A stretch of 64,000 nucleotides of DNA from Siphonodentalium dalli (GCA_032622095.1 CP136062.1:39122918-39186917); one strand, 5' to 3'. Numbered from the stretch's first letter, positions 46,514 through 59,248 are shown. Translations and numbers: made by a program. The notes: generated by a model not told the origin, from the letters alone.

Positions 46514-47123
46514 TTATGTCCAGGCTTCGGTGGAATCCTTACGAACTTCAAGGACTACTTTGGTGCCGTCCACTCGAATACGTGTTCGTAGTTTCCTGTT
46601 CTTTCTGAGTTCATACGCAGTATTTGCCAATAACGCTCGCTTACGCTTCAGGGATGGTGGTAAATCTGTTCGAACTCTCTTTTTTGTATCGCGCCATGGA
46701 CAGCTTTCCTGTTGAAGAACCCCTAGAATTACCTGTTTGTTTCCGTCACGGGCACAAACTATGATAATAGGGTCTGGTGAAGGGGCACAACCAATTTGTT
46801 CATATTTCTGGATGGCAGTCCATGACAGTGCCCAGGCGGTCAACAATGCCCGTTGCCAGATTGAGATCCTTGATAAGGAAATTATGAATTACTTCATATG
46901 GATCCTCATTGTTTAGTTGTGGCACACCATACACGAGCATATTGTACTTCCGGTCATGAATAAGAAGTTTCATCGGCTCCTCCGATACAGTTTCAATGTT
47001 AGTGTTCATTTGATTATAGACACTGGGGATTACATTTGACTTTATATCTTCCATTTTCTCGCCCATCTTGTTGACATTAAATTTTGACTGGAGAGACAAA
47101 TGGTCGTCACTGATCTTGTTCAT
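46514..47123 (-). pseudogene. LINE ORF1 protein fragment, frameshifted
   Basis: The first frame (47123 down to about 46800) has a charged, coiled-coil-like N part (LQSKFNVNKMGEKMEDIKSN) and the RRM-like core start DRKYNMLVYGVPQLNNEDPY. After a frameshift near 46800-46846 the second frame gives DPIIIVCARDGNKQVI, the basic TDLPPSLKRKRALLA, and RTRIRVDGTKVVLEVRKD, ending at 46514. This order (coil, RYNLLVYG core, DLPPxLKxxR C-terminal domain) is that of ORF1 nucleic-acid chaperones of L1/CR1-like LINEs. No ORF2 follows on the minus strand, so it is an isolated or truncated fragment. Confidence 0.8.
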
Positions 47124-48082
47124 TGCCGATTTTACTAGAATTTTTTTATCATAGTTGAGTTCATAGAATGCATGCAGGTTAGAACATCGTTCACATTACA
47201 ATCATCTTTATTTAAACTGGTCTATATCATTTGGGTGGTATTATCACCTGTAGTCACCATACTTGCTGATGCACGTGTTTATATTCGACGAAAATAGGAG
47301 AGCTATTCAAACTTCAGCAAATTACACAAAGTCATATCGTTACTTAGAAATTACTTCTTCAAATAACGATTTTACTTGTAATCTTCATCCTTGGGATAAC
47401 GAGCGTATAATGTGTCCCTGGTCCATAATTTGATAAAATAGCAGTTGATATTCGACGAAAAATTAAGCGAACATATCTCAAGGGAAGTAACTCTATCTAT
47501 TTCTGAGTAGGGATTGGTTCCAACTCAAGATTGCATGTTTTGTGACTTTTGTCAGCCAATAGAGCCATAAATATTGAATTAATTACCTGGGAGAAAGTCC
47601 ATGATTGTACGCGATGCAAAGCAAAATCGGTTCACCAAAGTCACCTAAATCATGCAATATTGAGCTGGGACATTCACCTTTAAATCTGAAATGCATCTTT
47701 AAGGAACAGGTGTTAACTAAGAAATATATTATATGAATTGTTTTTTCAGAACATATAGAAAAAGGTTTCCAAGTTTTAAACTGGTGGAGTAAGAGCTGAA
47801 AACAAAAGATTCCCATTCATTCATATGCAGGGAATGTTCATATAATAATTTTAGCAAACACCTAAAATGATGTTGTTTGTTGAACTTATCAATTGAACTT
47901 CCCAAGTGAGCTAGTAGTACTTGTCAGTGAGTATCCAGTCTCAAAGGGTTATTACCGAAACCTTGAAGTTGACTTTACTAGTATGTCTGTCTGAATAAAT
48001 AACTACACTGTTATATACATACATATACAAGCATCAGCAGAGGGGACAAACCTCCAAAAAACACAAAGTATAATAAACTTAC
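47124..48082. other. Unassigned sequence
   Basis: No convincing feature. Open frame 47583-47816 is not supported. Confidence 0.4.
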
Positions 48083-49026
48083 CACTATAATCAAAGTAAT
48101 TGACTTGAAACAACGGGGTGATACAGATACCCGGTAATGACCATGGTATTACCGGTAGTCAACTGTATCCACAGCAGTATCAAAACGATCACTGTGGTGG
48201 AGTTATTGTATGGTTCGGTTATGATACCGCGGTATATTAGCAGGTCGTCACACCAAAAGATGAAGAAAATAATACATCCATGAGAATCTTTTTAAAGATG
48301 GCGGTGGATATTGCTGTTAAAATAGTCACATCTGTTAAAACCACCAAACACAGAAATAATATTATATTATATTATAGATAAACCGTGTCCTTATACCAAT
48401 CTTAAATATCGCGTGAATTGCGGAATGTTATTGTCATGTTAGCACTCTGTATTATGTAAACAAACGCCATGTTATGTGGACAAATGGTACATGTACGTAA
48501 ATACTTTGCGATAAGCAAAAAATTCATCACCGAGGAGACCCCACTAATTGAACTTTTGTTAGGAATGCCACAAAGTAGTTTACAACATATCGGTATAGCT
48601 ATAGCTAATCTTCCACATCTCAAGATTTCGGCGTTGAATAGGTCACCATGAATCACTCTTGACCAAAACAATCGTCACAGTGTTGAGTGTTTTGCTTGTC
48701 GCTCACTATTTACGTGCTGTATATAAAACAAACGCTCGGCTCACACAAAGTGTCTTTTGTGGATAATAACGCATTCAAAGTATGATCACTATTCTATAGT
48801 ATTAGTATATTCTTCGGGAATTTTCATAATTTGGCTTTAAATTCCACAGATATATGGAGAACCACTGCATTTTATTTCCATGCCTGCGAACCGGGACAAC
48901 ATGCATCGTGGTGCAACCACGGTACACGCAGTGTTCTTACAGTGATGTTGGGGGTTGCCAAGGTATAACACCGCAGTATTACCGGGGTGACACCACGTTA
49001 GTGGTGGTCAATTACTTTGAGTATAG
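48083..49026. mobile_element. ~0.94 kb candidate TIR element
   Basis: Ends ACTATAATCAAAGTAATTGA at 48085 and its mirror at 49007-49026 (one mismatch over 20). Subterminal regions carry GGGGTGA and GGTAATACC-type palindromes on both sides. A TATATAAAA box lies at 48720-48728. No transposase recognised. Confidence 0.45.
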
Positions 49027-49436
49027 TTGTATGTGATCTAAACATATGCACACATGGCACATGCGACTTAATGGTGCCCAATTTGTATTTTGGATTCCCA
49101 AATATGTAAAATTACTATTGTACGTCGCCGGAAAACTTATTCAAAATATAAATAGTTGGTCTGAACACTTGTCGTTGACTTTCTATTTCTCGAACAATGG
49201 GATTCCACGTCAGTAGAACCAATCAGAACTCATTATTAATGGCACCAAATAAAAAAGTCCAATCGAAACAATTAACGTACAATAGAGCAATATGACGTAA
49301 TTTTGGGGAAGACTGCAAGCAGGGAAGATTCTGTTTCGCAGATGAGGATAACCCCATGTAATTTGACATAATTTTTCTGATGTGACAATTGAAAATGCAA
49401 CAATAGTACAATGTCATTCTCAATTGCGACTGCATA

Positions 49437-49695
49437 TTTATTATTTTATTACACAGTGTATTATTTAACCAAGTAACCATGATACGAAAATGTTTGAATT
49501 TTCACAGGGGACACTTCAATGAATATGAACATGGTGCCAGTAATTTATCAAATGCATTATTTTTCTACCAATTCCATGTGAGGAGGGTCGACATACACAT
49601 TCGACGTGGCATAGCGTAATGGAGGTTGTGGCGAGTTGCTCATGTCAAAGGCTTCCTCGTCTGTGTACGGGGGCAGTGAAGACTCTCCGGTAGTT
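49437..49695 (-). CDS. Terminal coding exon with stop and poly(A) signals (unknown protein tail)
   Basis: Minus strand. An acceptor TGACTATTTCAG precedes 49695. One base completes a codon, then 45 codons read TTGESSLPPYTDEEAFDMSN, a Pro-rich middle, and a C-terminus NVYVDPPHMELVEK with stop at 49559-49557. GC is clearly higher than in the surrounding sequence. Two AATAAA signals lie at 49450-49445 and 49442-49437, about 110 bases past the stop. The peptide is acidic, Pro/Ser-rich with tyrosines in LPPYT and VYVDPP contexts, as in cytoplasmic tails of membrane receptors or adaptors, but the family is not recognised. Upstream exons would lie at higher coordinates; none was identified before the satellite at 49.97 kb. 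Confidence 0.5.
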
Positions 49696-49969
49696 CTGAA
49701 ATAGTCAATTGGTGAATTGTGATATTTGGTAAAATAAGATTGTGAAATAACATTAAATAACATATATATTGGTTAAGAACTGGTGAGTGGTGATGCAACA
49801 TTTTACTTTTTGAACGGGTGGTTCGTGTACAACAGTCAGTGTTAATGTCATTCATATGTTGAGTTAAAACGCGGAGTTGATGTGCCAAACGCTAGAGAAT
49901 GTTCTTTAAATGCATGGCATATAGTTATGAATATATAGCTATAAAGCCGACCGTACCCGATGGCACCCG

Positions 49970-51115
49970 GCCGCATCGGTTCGCACCCGATCACACCCCC
50001 GAGGTCCGAGCGAGATGGTGCATGCACTATCGTGCAGAATATACCGCTATATACCAAAGTTCCAATCCCCATGTCGATAGATTGAGCTGAAACGACACTG
50101 TTAATCCCTATAACTTGCGGCTGATTCCGTCAGGTACGCAAAATCCAAAAAGACACTCACTGCACCTACCATGGCTCCCTGATCACGGAAATGGAAATCA
50201 TATCATGCTGCGAATACCCATCTGCGTCTATGGGTGTTCGGACAAGTCTCTAGCTCGTGCGGAAGTGAATTAATTAACCCATACGCTGCTGTGGAATTCG
50301 CTATGAATGTCCGCAAAAAACGCCGAAAATAACACCCACCGACCGCACCGCCACCAGGGGAACGAGTGAGATATGGCATATGGCATGCATTATCATGCAG
50401 AATATACATATATATACCAAAGTTCCAATCCCCAAGTCGATAGCATGAGCGGAAACGGCACTGTTAAACTCTAACAGTGCGGCCGGTTCCGTTAGGTACG
50501 CAAAATCCAAAAAGGCACCGACCGCACCTGCCGTGGCTGCCTGACACCGAAAATGGACATCATTTCATGCAGCGAATACCCATCTACCCTTACCCATGTG
50601 CGATCGGCCAAGTTGCTAGCTATTAATGTACGCAAAAACGTCGAAAATAACACCGCGACCGCACCACCACCCAGGGAACGAGCGAGATGGGACATGTAAT
50701 AGGCCAGTATGTACCAAAGTACCAATCACCAAGTTGATAGCTTGAGCGGAAACGGCACCGTTGACCATTAACTCGCGGCAGGTTTCGTCAGGTACGCAAA
50801 ATAAAAAAGGCACCGGCCGTACCTTCCATATCTGCCTGGTCACGGATAGGGACACCATATCATGCAGTGAATACCCTTATGCGCACATGGGCGATCGGAG
50901 AAGTCGCTAGATGTAGCGAAAATGAATATATTAATCCATACGCTGCTGTCGAATTCGCTATACATGAATATACGCAAAAACTCCGAAAACAACACCCGCC
51001 GACCGCACTTCTCCCAGGGGTCGTAACGAGATGGGGCTTGCACTATCGTGCAGAATACATACCAAAGTTACAATCCCATGTCAATAGCTTGAGCGGAAAT
51101 GGCACTGTTAATATT
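49970..51115 (+). repeat. Satellite of ~290-360-bp units, ~3.5 copies
   Basis: Unit marker ACCAAAGTTCCAATCCCCAW occurs at about 50056, 50418, 50712 and 51060. Also repeated are CGTAGGTACGCAAAAT-like, GCACCKRCCGTACCT-like and ACACCCGCCGACCGCAC-like words. The several open frames in this region are satellite translations. Confidence 0.75.
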
Positions 51116-51123
51116 AAGGGAAT

Positions 51124-51279
51124 TTGTTATCCTTCATCACATTTCATCCCGTGTTCCTCTCTTCTGATTGGCTGAGAATGCGTCACATGGCGGGCCGTAA
51201 ATCACCTTGTTATCCTTCATCCCATTTTCCTCTCTTCTGATTGGCTGAGAGTGCGTCACATGGCGGGCGATAAATCACC
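51124..51279 (+). repeat. Two-unit repeat with CCAAT and TCACATG words
   Basis: Units of 83 and 73 bp share TTGTTATCCTTCATC, CTCTCTTCTGATTGGCTGAG and GCGTCACATGGCGGGC. ATTGGCTGAG contains an inverted-CCAAT match. Confidence 0.7.
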
Positions 51280-51282
51280 ATA

Positions 51283-51298
51283 TTACCCTCGAGGGTAA
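51283..51298. repeat. 16-bp perfect palindrome
   Basis: TTACCCTCGAGGGTAA. Confidence 0.8.
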
Positions 51299-51319
51299 CA
51301 TTGTCTCAGTAAATCACGA

Positions 51320-52090
51320 TGTTGAGTCTGGGATATATGGCACGAGGGGTGTCCGTTGGGCTTGGAATTTCCAACTGCACCCACCCCATTGAACCACAGC
51401 AAACTCATAAGTTTGCCTAAATCAATCTGGACCCCCCCCCCCCCCCCGCGGCTTTGATTTTCACCAAATGTTCCCTGACAGACTACTATATGGTAGCATA
51501 TTCTAAAATGGACCAGTAGTCTTGTGGCCACTAGCCATGCAGGGGGATGAAAAGGATGGCTCGGCCCAGTATGAGATTATAAAATCCAAACATCTATTGG
51601 TATAACGCCAGACAAATTTACACCTCGATTTATTTTTTCTTAAATTAATTAGCAAGTAATTAGTGGCAAGGACACAGGAAACACGAGTCGGACGATGTTG
51701 GACTACCCGATGCGAAAACATTTTGAAAATCTGAACAGGAAAATTTGACAATCCTAGCATCTAGATTGGCCTCATGCTTTCCAGTTCGGGGAAAATTTCA
51801 ACCTGACACTCACCCTTATTTATTTGAAAATTGCCAACTGATGGCCATTTCAATCCAGAATTTTCCAAATGAAAGGGAAATATACAAATGTTTGTCTAAA
51901 AACAACAAATTGGTCACTAAGAAATTGTTGGAAAATCAAACTACGAGAACAATTTCAACCTAATTTTGGTGTGACTTTTCCAACTAATTTTGCACTAGGT
52001 TTGATTACAGTTTGGGGGTAAGACCCCTGCAAAACCCGGTAGCTAAAGCCCGTCCTACCCCCTGTCGGGGAATCGTATAGCACCTGGTCG
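51320..52090. repeat. Dispersed repeat S, copy 2
   Basis: Related to 22930-23780 (GGCTTGGAATTTCCAACTGC, CAGCAAACTCATAAG, GAGAACAATTTCAACCT). Contains a C-run at about 51431. Confidence 0.5.
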
Positions 52091-55000
52091 GGGATATCCT
52101 GGCGCCAAACCTGTTTGAAATCATATAGATATGTTAAAGGAGAAGACCACATATGGAGCAGAAATCAGGGGGTAAGTGAGCTCTCATAATCACAAAAACT
52201 ACACTAAAGACATCCAAATAAACCCAAATTGAAGCAGTCGCATATAGTATATATATATATGGTATCGTTCTGTTGGCCTCTCTATATCATGCAAATACTT
52301 TTTCTTTAAAAAAAAAACCCTTAAGCCAATTCGACGTGCGATTTCCCTGCGCTCCTGTTGAACAAAATCTAGTATAAAACGCGTCTATTTCAGACAAAGT
52401 TCAAACAGTAAATATGACCAGACAAGACATAGAAACCCGCTAATCTTATTACCAATCTAACAACACCAGTCGAACATGATCACCTTTCAAAGCAATAACA
52501 CAAGGTTACGGGCAACCACAGAGACACACACCATGGATAAACACACGGTCAAAAGCACAGCGTTTTTTTTGTACGGTTATATCTGGCATATACCCATGGT
52601 TATTTATAAACGGGCTACGAGCATCTGACTGTGGTGCTTTAATTATAAAACACGTGTGTTTTTACTAAAACAGACCACATGTCTTATAAGTGTGTCTCTC
52701 ATGTGTTTTTAATTAAACGCGTTTATAGGAAATTAATTTTTTGCAGTGTATATACTGCGTTATATTTAGAGAGAAAATATTGTATCATATTATGTTTGTG
52801 TAGTTTCGAACAAAGGTGTGCTGGGCAGCTACAATTATTATCACGGCATATAGCCCACGTGCAACCACCACTCACACGATTCTTGTCAATGGGCGTGGTT
52901 TTGTTCTCAGTCGAGGACTATTTTGTATAAAACGTTCTTATTTGTCTCATCTATCGAGATTTACCAGCATATTTCATCGGTATATATTTCAAACCTGTGT
53001 TTTAAGTCAGTTAGTGGACTCGCGACTTGACATAGGAAACTAAATGGTCTCGTCCTTCGGACTCCAACATCTAGTTTCCGAATGCCCAGTCGCTCGTCCA
53101 TTAACCCTGATAGAACGATTTCGTTAACAGGACCACTTTATTTAATTTATATCAAAGAATGCCGCTGTGTTCTTGCAATCTTTATAATTGACCTGCGCTG
53201 AACTAGTTTATTCATTGTGAGCCACAGTAGAATGTTTCAAATCACTTGAATTATATACATGTATATATATATTAAAAATATATATATTTTTATTGTTTTG
53301 TGATACCCATAATATATGAGCAGGTGGATGCTCGCGTCCCGGCCCCACATAATAGAGGCACCCCTGTCTTGGACTCTGATAGTGGAAACTTCACTAGTGA
53401 TGTCCAGAGCAGTCTACCTTGCGGAAATTTACAAATTGTCAGGATAAGAGTAACAAAGGCATAGAATATACGTCTAGACTCCCTTGGATTAATCGATCTT
53501 TATCATATTCCCGTTTAAAAAGAAACCAATAGATCAAACGCTCTTTATATATATGGGCGTGATATATTGACCCAAAATTAATAACCCCGATGTGATAACA
53601 CATGTGAAAACTCTCGGGTGGACTCCAAATTAGAACCCAACCTGCACCCCGGACCAGTAATCCAGTAAAACCAGTTTGGACTTACCAATGCCCTCACATG
53701 GGGACGAATATAGAAGGAAATCCCAACAAAAAAGGGTGGGGGCATATTACATAGCGGAAATTGGCCGGCGGTCACCGAACACGCGGTCCCGACCTGCACT
53801 CTGTGTTAGAAAACCCAAATACTAAATTACAGTTTATCTAGTTGATACTTATCTAAAGCCACCACACATAAACCGAAACCGAATGATGGACGGACAGACG
53901 ATCGGACAGAGTAATAGCATAATGCGCACGCTCCACTAGAAATATGGGGTATAATCTATGATTACATGTTGATTTTTATGTATAAATATATGCATGTCGC
54001 ACGGCCCCCGATAATATGTATATATCCACTGGTAGTCAAACAATACACATCCATGTATTTACATGCGTGTATATGGCCGCTTGGGTCCCAGATAATATTA
54101 TTAACAATCATGCTTAACACATCGCATGTAAACCACCAAACAAACGCCATTTGAATGAATGTGTTTGATGATGTAGCTAATTGTCAGAGAGTAAACAGTT
54201 TTACACATTGCATTGTTGAAATCCGCACACTATCGTGGCAAGGTTATTTTGTTTTAACTGGCCATCGGAGGTACTGTTGTTTATATGTTGATGGTAGCCC
54301 AATATAACATACATATTTTTGAAATATGGCACTTAAAGAATTAAGAACCGTTTACATACAATATTATATGGGGAAAACCCAAGACATACTATAAGTTTGC
54401 AGGGGGGATATAAACAATGGAAAATAACCTACCAAACATAAAGTATTGTAAGGAGATATACATATATAACACACAATGTAACGCTCTTTATAAATGGGTT
54501 CCTTTTATATTGTATATATTTACTGTATTCTCTACAGAACACACAGTAGGCCTACATATCAAGTTACAGATTTTGTACAATCTTGTGATTTAGCATAATG
54601 TTAGATTGTCAGCGTGGCTTGATAACACGGAGGAAACATAACATTTAATAATTTGAAAAAGGCTTACTACGTTCATGCCGAAAATGGTATATTAGAATGT
54701 TGGGAATCGAAAAATAAATACCAGCTTGTGTCATCAGGGAGAGCATCTCTGGCTTAAACGAACTTAAATCAGAACGTTTCTTTATGGATTCGGTTCTATA
54801 TTGAACATACGAACATAGCATATATATGCACTCCTATCGCTCTGTCTTGCGCTCTCTAAAGACATAAAAGCTTCCATACATGGCTTACATAAAGTCCCGA
54901 CTGAGGCCACGTTCACAAACCTGGGTACACTGTCAGGGAAATGCGCATAAATTGTCTTAAGGGTCAGATGCACGCTTGCCAAAAATTTCCTGGTATTTCT

Positions 55001-56138
55001 AAATGGATTTTTTTCAAAATCTGTAATGAATTTATTTTTGAAATTTGGTACAAGCGATTATTATGATATACTATTTAAGAACCATCGAACAATTAGTTAT
55101 TATAATCTCATTTACTTCACTTTTATGGCATGAAAAATATTTAAAATTTCACCGTTTTCAGGTACCAAGAACTTCTTTAAATTAGATTTGTTTCAAACAT
55201 GCAGATCATATATCCATGATATCGTATCGGAAGATCTTGAGAGGATACTTAATTTTTCTTGATTCATGAAACTTAATGATTATTTTCACTTAGAAAGACA
55301 ACTACCCACAAATAAGTTTCTATATTTCAGAATTTTCATATCATTCATGTTGTTCAATGAAAAATTGGGCTGAGATGAGTTCTGGGTCATGGCTTCATAA
55401 CCAAGTTAAGCTGACCACCATATCTCTTAACACTGTGGCCTAATTTATGTTGATTGATCCCTGCTTGAGTGGCCCACACTGCATATCAATAGTTGGTTTA
55501 ATTGGGCTGGAATATTTGTGACTGCTTTATTCTTCATTATAATGTATGGGGGTATGACACTATATTATGCAATTAAAATTCTAACTCCACTTAATTATAC
55601 AAATGAAGCCTCCTCTCATGGAACCAAGACAATAAGCTGTTTGGTTATTGGAGTGTTGTGTGAAATTATTAATTATTCTAGCAGTTCTTGGTACCTAAAG
55701 GGACAACAAAGACATTAATATTTTCAACCTCCCAAATGTATTATAATCCATTGTTTTTGTCACCTCTTAATAATTGCTCAGATTCTGCAAACAATGAAGA
55801 TTATGATATGTGAAATTCAAGATTTTTCGCCAGATAGATCCAGAGAAATACTGTGTTAGGCATCTCTTGCCATATTTGGCCGTATTTTTGCAAAAGGTGC
55901 ATCTCCATCTTAAATGTCAATGCTTTGCTAAATATGGAGTATAAACTACGAGTATGATTTTCAGTCACTACCGTCTACTATATATTGGACAATTTCGAAG
56001 CCTGGAAATATATATCTGCCCATGGAATTTGAGAGATTTTAGGCATACAATGTACAATAATTCAAGGGTCAACCGTGTAATCGGTACTTCTGTTTAGTAT
56101 CTAAATTTAATTAAATCACTCAGATTACAAACACAATT
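52091..56138. other. Long unassigned AT-rich stretch
   Basis: No gene that I can support in 4 kb. Isolated signals: TATAAAA at about 52373 followed by TTTCAGAC; a short plus-strand frame at 53323-53465 (VDARVPAPHNRGTPVLD) with no confirmed splice sites; minus-strand frame 54782-54982; plus-strand frame 55518-55718. Confidence 0.4.
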
Positions 56139-56472
56139 ATTTCGATGGCTCGCTCGTACAGGGTTAATATTGTATCACATATATATTATCTATGCAGGCC
56201 TCAGTATTTCGATGGCTCGCTCATACTGGGTTAATATTGTATCACATATATATTATCTATGCAGGCCTCAGTATTTCGAGGGCTCGCTCGTACATGGTTA
56301 ATATTGTATCACATATATATTATCTATGCAGGCCTCAGTATTTCGATGGCTCGCTCATACAGGGTTAATATTGTATCATATATATAATATCTATGCAGGC
56401 CTCAGTATTTCGATGGCTCGCTCATACAGGGTTAATATTGTATCATATATATAATATCTATGCAGGCCTCAG
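56139..56472 (+). repeat. 67-bp satellite, five units
   Basis: Unit marker ATTTCGATGGCTCGCTCRTA recurs five times at about 66-67 bp spacing; each unit has TATCTATGCAGGCCTCAG. The last two units share CTCATACAGG with TATCATATATATAATATC, while the first three read TATCACATATATATTATC. Confidence 0.9.
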
Positions 56473-57355
56473 CATGACCAGTTCAGTTCAAACACACTCG
56501 GCATAAATTACTGGCACACAGAGAGACATTATTTAGTGCATATGAGCATATCTTATCTTATGTCAAGAAAACATCGTCATAAATAAGAACCGATACCCTC
56601 GAGGTGGTCGTGAATTTATTTACACATACCAGGAATCCTCATGATATGATAGTCATACGCACGAACCATGTTTATTTGGTGACATTCAATGCACACGATG
56701 TGTGCATTGTAAACCTACGTAATTCCAATTACGTTTGAACTAAACATGCCTCATCTCTTAGAAGAAACTGTGGGATATCCACTTAAATGTCCGCGAATGA
56801 GTGATTTTCTATAGAACATCAAGTAAAGGCGCAGCCCTGTTTCAAAGTCTAAGATCGGTCAAGATCGTACACGGAATCTCTTATCTCTATGTATAATTCA
56901 TACTTAAAGACATAACCATGTAGTATTCAGCCATCAGAGTCAGTAATTATTATTTCATTTTTTGTTGTAAACGCGTTATGCCGATCGGCCGCTATTTTAT
57001 AATCTGAAGAATTTATGTTGTGTCATTCTAAAGTGACAGGTATAGATCTTTCGTTACAATAACCTATGTTTAAAGGTACACAATCCGATTCGATGGTCCC
57101 CACATCATTCAGTTACAACAACAACAACGGAATTTCACCAAAAGCCGATTTAGGTATTCAATTAGTGTATCACCAATAATTACTCACAACGATACCAACC
57201 ACGATATAATATTTGCCGAAAAAGTCCTATAATGAGTTAATTTGCGATTGATCGATATCATGCAAAGTCTCAGCGAACTGAGACATTTCGTGACCTTTCA
57301 AACTCTCTTTAAAAAATATGTTTTACCCCTCCCCCGCAGCCGACAAAATAGAGAT
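56473..57355. other. Unassigned, small palindrome
   Basis: CAATGCACACGATGTGTGCA starts a 10-bp-arm palindrome at about 56687. TTTTACCCCTCCCCCGCAGC at 57321 is repeated at 57782. Confidence 0.4.
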
Positions 57356-57508
57356 TTAACCCTCTACCCAACAAAACGGCAAAAAATGCCCAAATAAAGC
57401 TTCAACAGCCTAAAATATCTTCGGTCTGTCTCAATAACACCATACACATATGGATATCATTGGAACCGGTTCATTGACAACATTGTGATGGTTACAGTTA
57501 TGCACTGT

Positions 57509-57577
57509 GCCAATGCATTCTCTTATATATGCGAGTCGACCATAGGTCGCCTCGCATATATAAGAGAATGCATTGGC
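57509..57577. repeat. Palindrome family P, copy 2
   Basis: 69 bp; GCCAATGCATTCTCTTATAT at the left and its exact mirror ending in CATTGGC; centre CGACCATAGGTCG. Confidence 0.85.
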
Positions 57578-57681
57578 CTACATTCTTTAACAATTTTATA
57601 ATTTTTTCTTACATTTTTTAACAATTTTTATAATATTTTTCTACATTCTTTGACAATTTTATCATTTTTAATATGTGTTAA

Positions 57682-57732
57682 GCCAATGCATTATCTTATG
57701 GTCGACTCGCATATATAAGAGAATGCATTGGC
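57682..57732. repeat. Palindrome family P, copy 3 (left arm shortened)
   Basis: GCCAATGCATTATCTTATGG, then CGACTCGCATATATAAGAG and ATGCATTGGC. Confidence 0.7.
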
Positions 57733-57762
57733 ACAGGGCCGTTCTGTTGGGTAAAGGGTTAA

Positions 57763-59080
57763 TACGTGGCATAGAAATATGTTTTACCCCTCCCCCGCAG
57801 CCGACAAAATACAGATTTAAGGGCATATTTAATCGGACTGTTCATCTTTAAATATGCTCTGTCCGATTTGACACCAACTATTTTAAAATTGACGCAGACA
57901 ATCTCCGCTTACCAGACAAATTGAAAATGAAATATATACTTGCAAGCCATGGAGGGGGGGGTAATATAATACAGGACGGTATGCCGGGTGGGTGGGTTGG
58001 TCACACGAGGGGGGGGAAACGCGTTTTCACAACCACATGCAATTTTGTTACTAAAGATCTTTTGTACCCATTTTAACATTTGAAACAGTTTAAAACATAT
58101 TATTATAATTTATAACTGCAAAAACACCATATTTAAGTCTCTTATGACCTCATATGGGCCTTAGTGGATGGTGGGGTAAATAAACTTGTCCTGATGTATA
58201 ACTAATTAAAGCCTATAGATCATTGTTTGCATGGAAAACGAGCGAGCTGCTATCTCAAACATTAATGTGACTATCAATGGCTGAATTGCAGATGATCTCT
58301 CACAAGACCTAAAGTATCCAAGTGCTTGTCATCTATATATTAAAATATATACAAGTAGGATCTGTCCGGATTTATCTCTTAGATCCCTTGACCGAGTTCA
58401 ACCAAATTTGGTGTGGTGACTCGGGGTTCACAGGCGGATGTTAAATCAATGGTGTTAGTTTTTAAAAAATTTGAATTAAAATTAATTGGTTTTGTTAAAT
58501 TGAGCAAGAAGTTCAATCTAAACAAAATAAATTTAAAACTATATATATAAATCAAAATGTTTCAACGATCAAAATGTGCTTGGATCATGCAAAGGGGTCG
58601 TCGCTGAATGTCTGTAAAGAGCAAAATGTACACGGAGTCCCACAAAGGGGGCCATAGGTCTCCCCGATGCTAAATATAGTGAGCCTGGTTCAGCTAGTTT
58701 AGTATAATAGAAGTTGCCCCAGCAGACTAACGTAAGTGGTATGGAATATGTTAGATAATGTGCAGGATGACAGACTAAACAGTAATAGTTAGATATTATG
58801 GAATTGTTTGTAACTTTGTTCCTGCACAATGACATGTGTTTACAGATGATCAGCAATTTATAAAAAAAAAAATTTCAATCAAAACAGCTTCTGAAACAGG
58901 TTAAACTGTTATGTGAACTAAATTAGATCATTCCCAGTCATATGAGTGATATCAGTAGAGTGTTATGCGTTTTAGACCAAATTTAGTGAAATTTGGGGGG
59001 GGGGCGTCAAAAATGTTTTTGTCTTAATTGTGTTGACATCATCATACTTTTAATGGAAATGTACATTAGAGACCCTGTGA
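57763..59080. other. Unassigned with minor repeats
   Basis: The hairpin GGGCATATTTAA...TTAAATATGC lies at about 57826-57862. G-rich runs lie at 57953 and 58010. The segment 58380-58425 (TTGACCGAGTTCAACCAAAT) resembles modules of the E-type elements. No gene. Confidence 0.4.
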
Positions 59081-59152
59081 CACTGTATTCTCTGATACAT
59101 GTATATCCGAGTCGCACATGGGGAGTCTCGCATACATAAGAGAATGCACTGG
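59081..59152. repeat. Palindrome family P, copy 4
   Basis: CACTGTATTCTCTGATACAT at the left and TCGCATACATAAGAGAATGC at the right; centre CGCACATGGGGAG. More diverged. Confidence 0.6.
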
Positions 59153-59180
59153 CTTACAAGATCAAGGTAAATACTGTTAG

Positions 59181-59248
59181 ACCAATGCATTCTTTTATAT
59201 ATGCGAGGCGCCCTATGGGCGACTCGCATATATAAGCGAATGCATTGA
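59181..59248. repeat. Palindrome family P, copy 5
   Basis: CAATGCATTCTTTTATATAT, mirror TATATAAGCGAATGCATTG; centre GCGCCCTATGGGCG. Confidence 0.8.

Larger units (their letters stand above)
57360..57758. mobile_element. piggyBac-like MITE, 399 bp, TTAA target sites
   Basis: TTAA at 57356-57359 and 57759-57762 flank the element exactly. The TIRs start CCCTYTACCCAACARAACGG on both ends. TTAA duplication plus CCC-terminal inverted repeats are the piggyBac hallmarks. No transposase; the interior holds two palindromes of family P and three about 30-bp repeats of ACATTCTTTAACAATTTTAT. Confidence 0.75.

Noticed and set aside
49899-51175. Many short open frames around 50-51 kb
   Set aside because: They are translations of a 290-360-bp satellite in several frames.
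53323-53465. Short plus-strand frame VDARVPAPHNRGTPVLD with a possible acceptor GAGCAG
   Set aside because: Another frame of the same stretch is equally open and no donor or stop context fits; left as unassigned.
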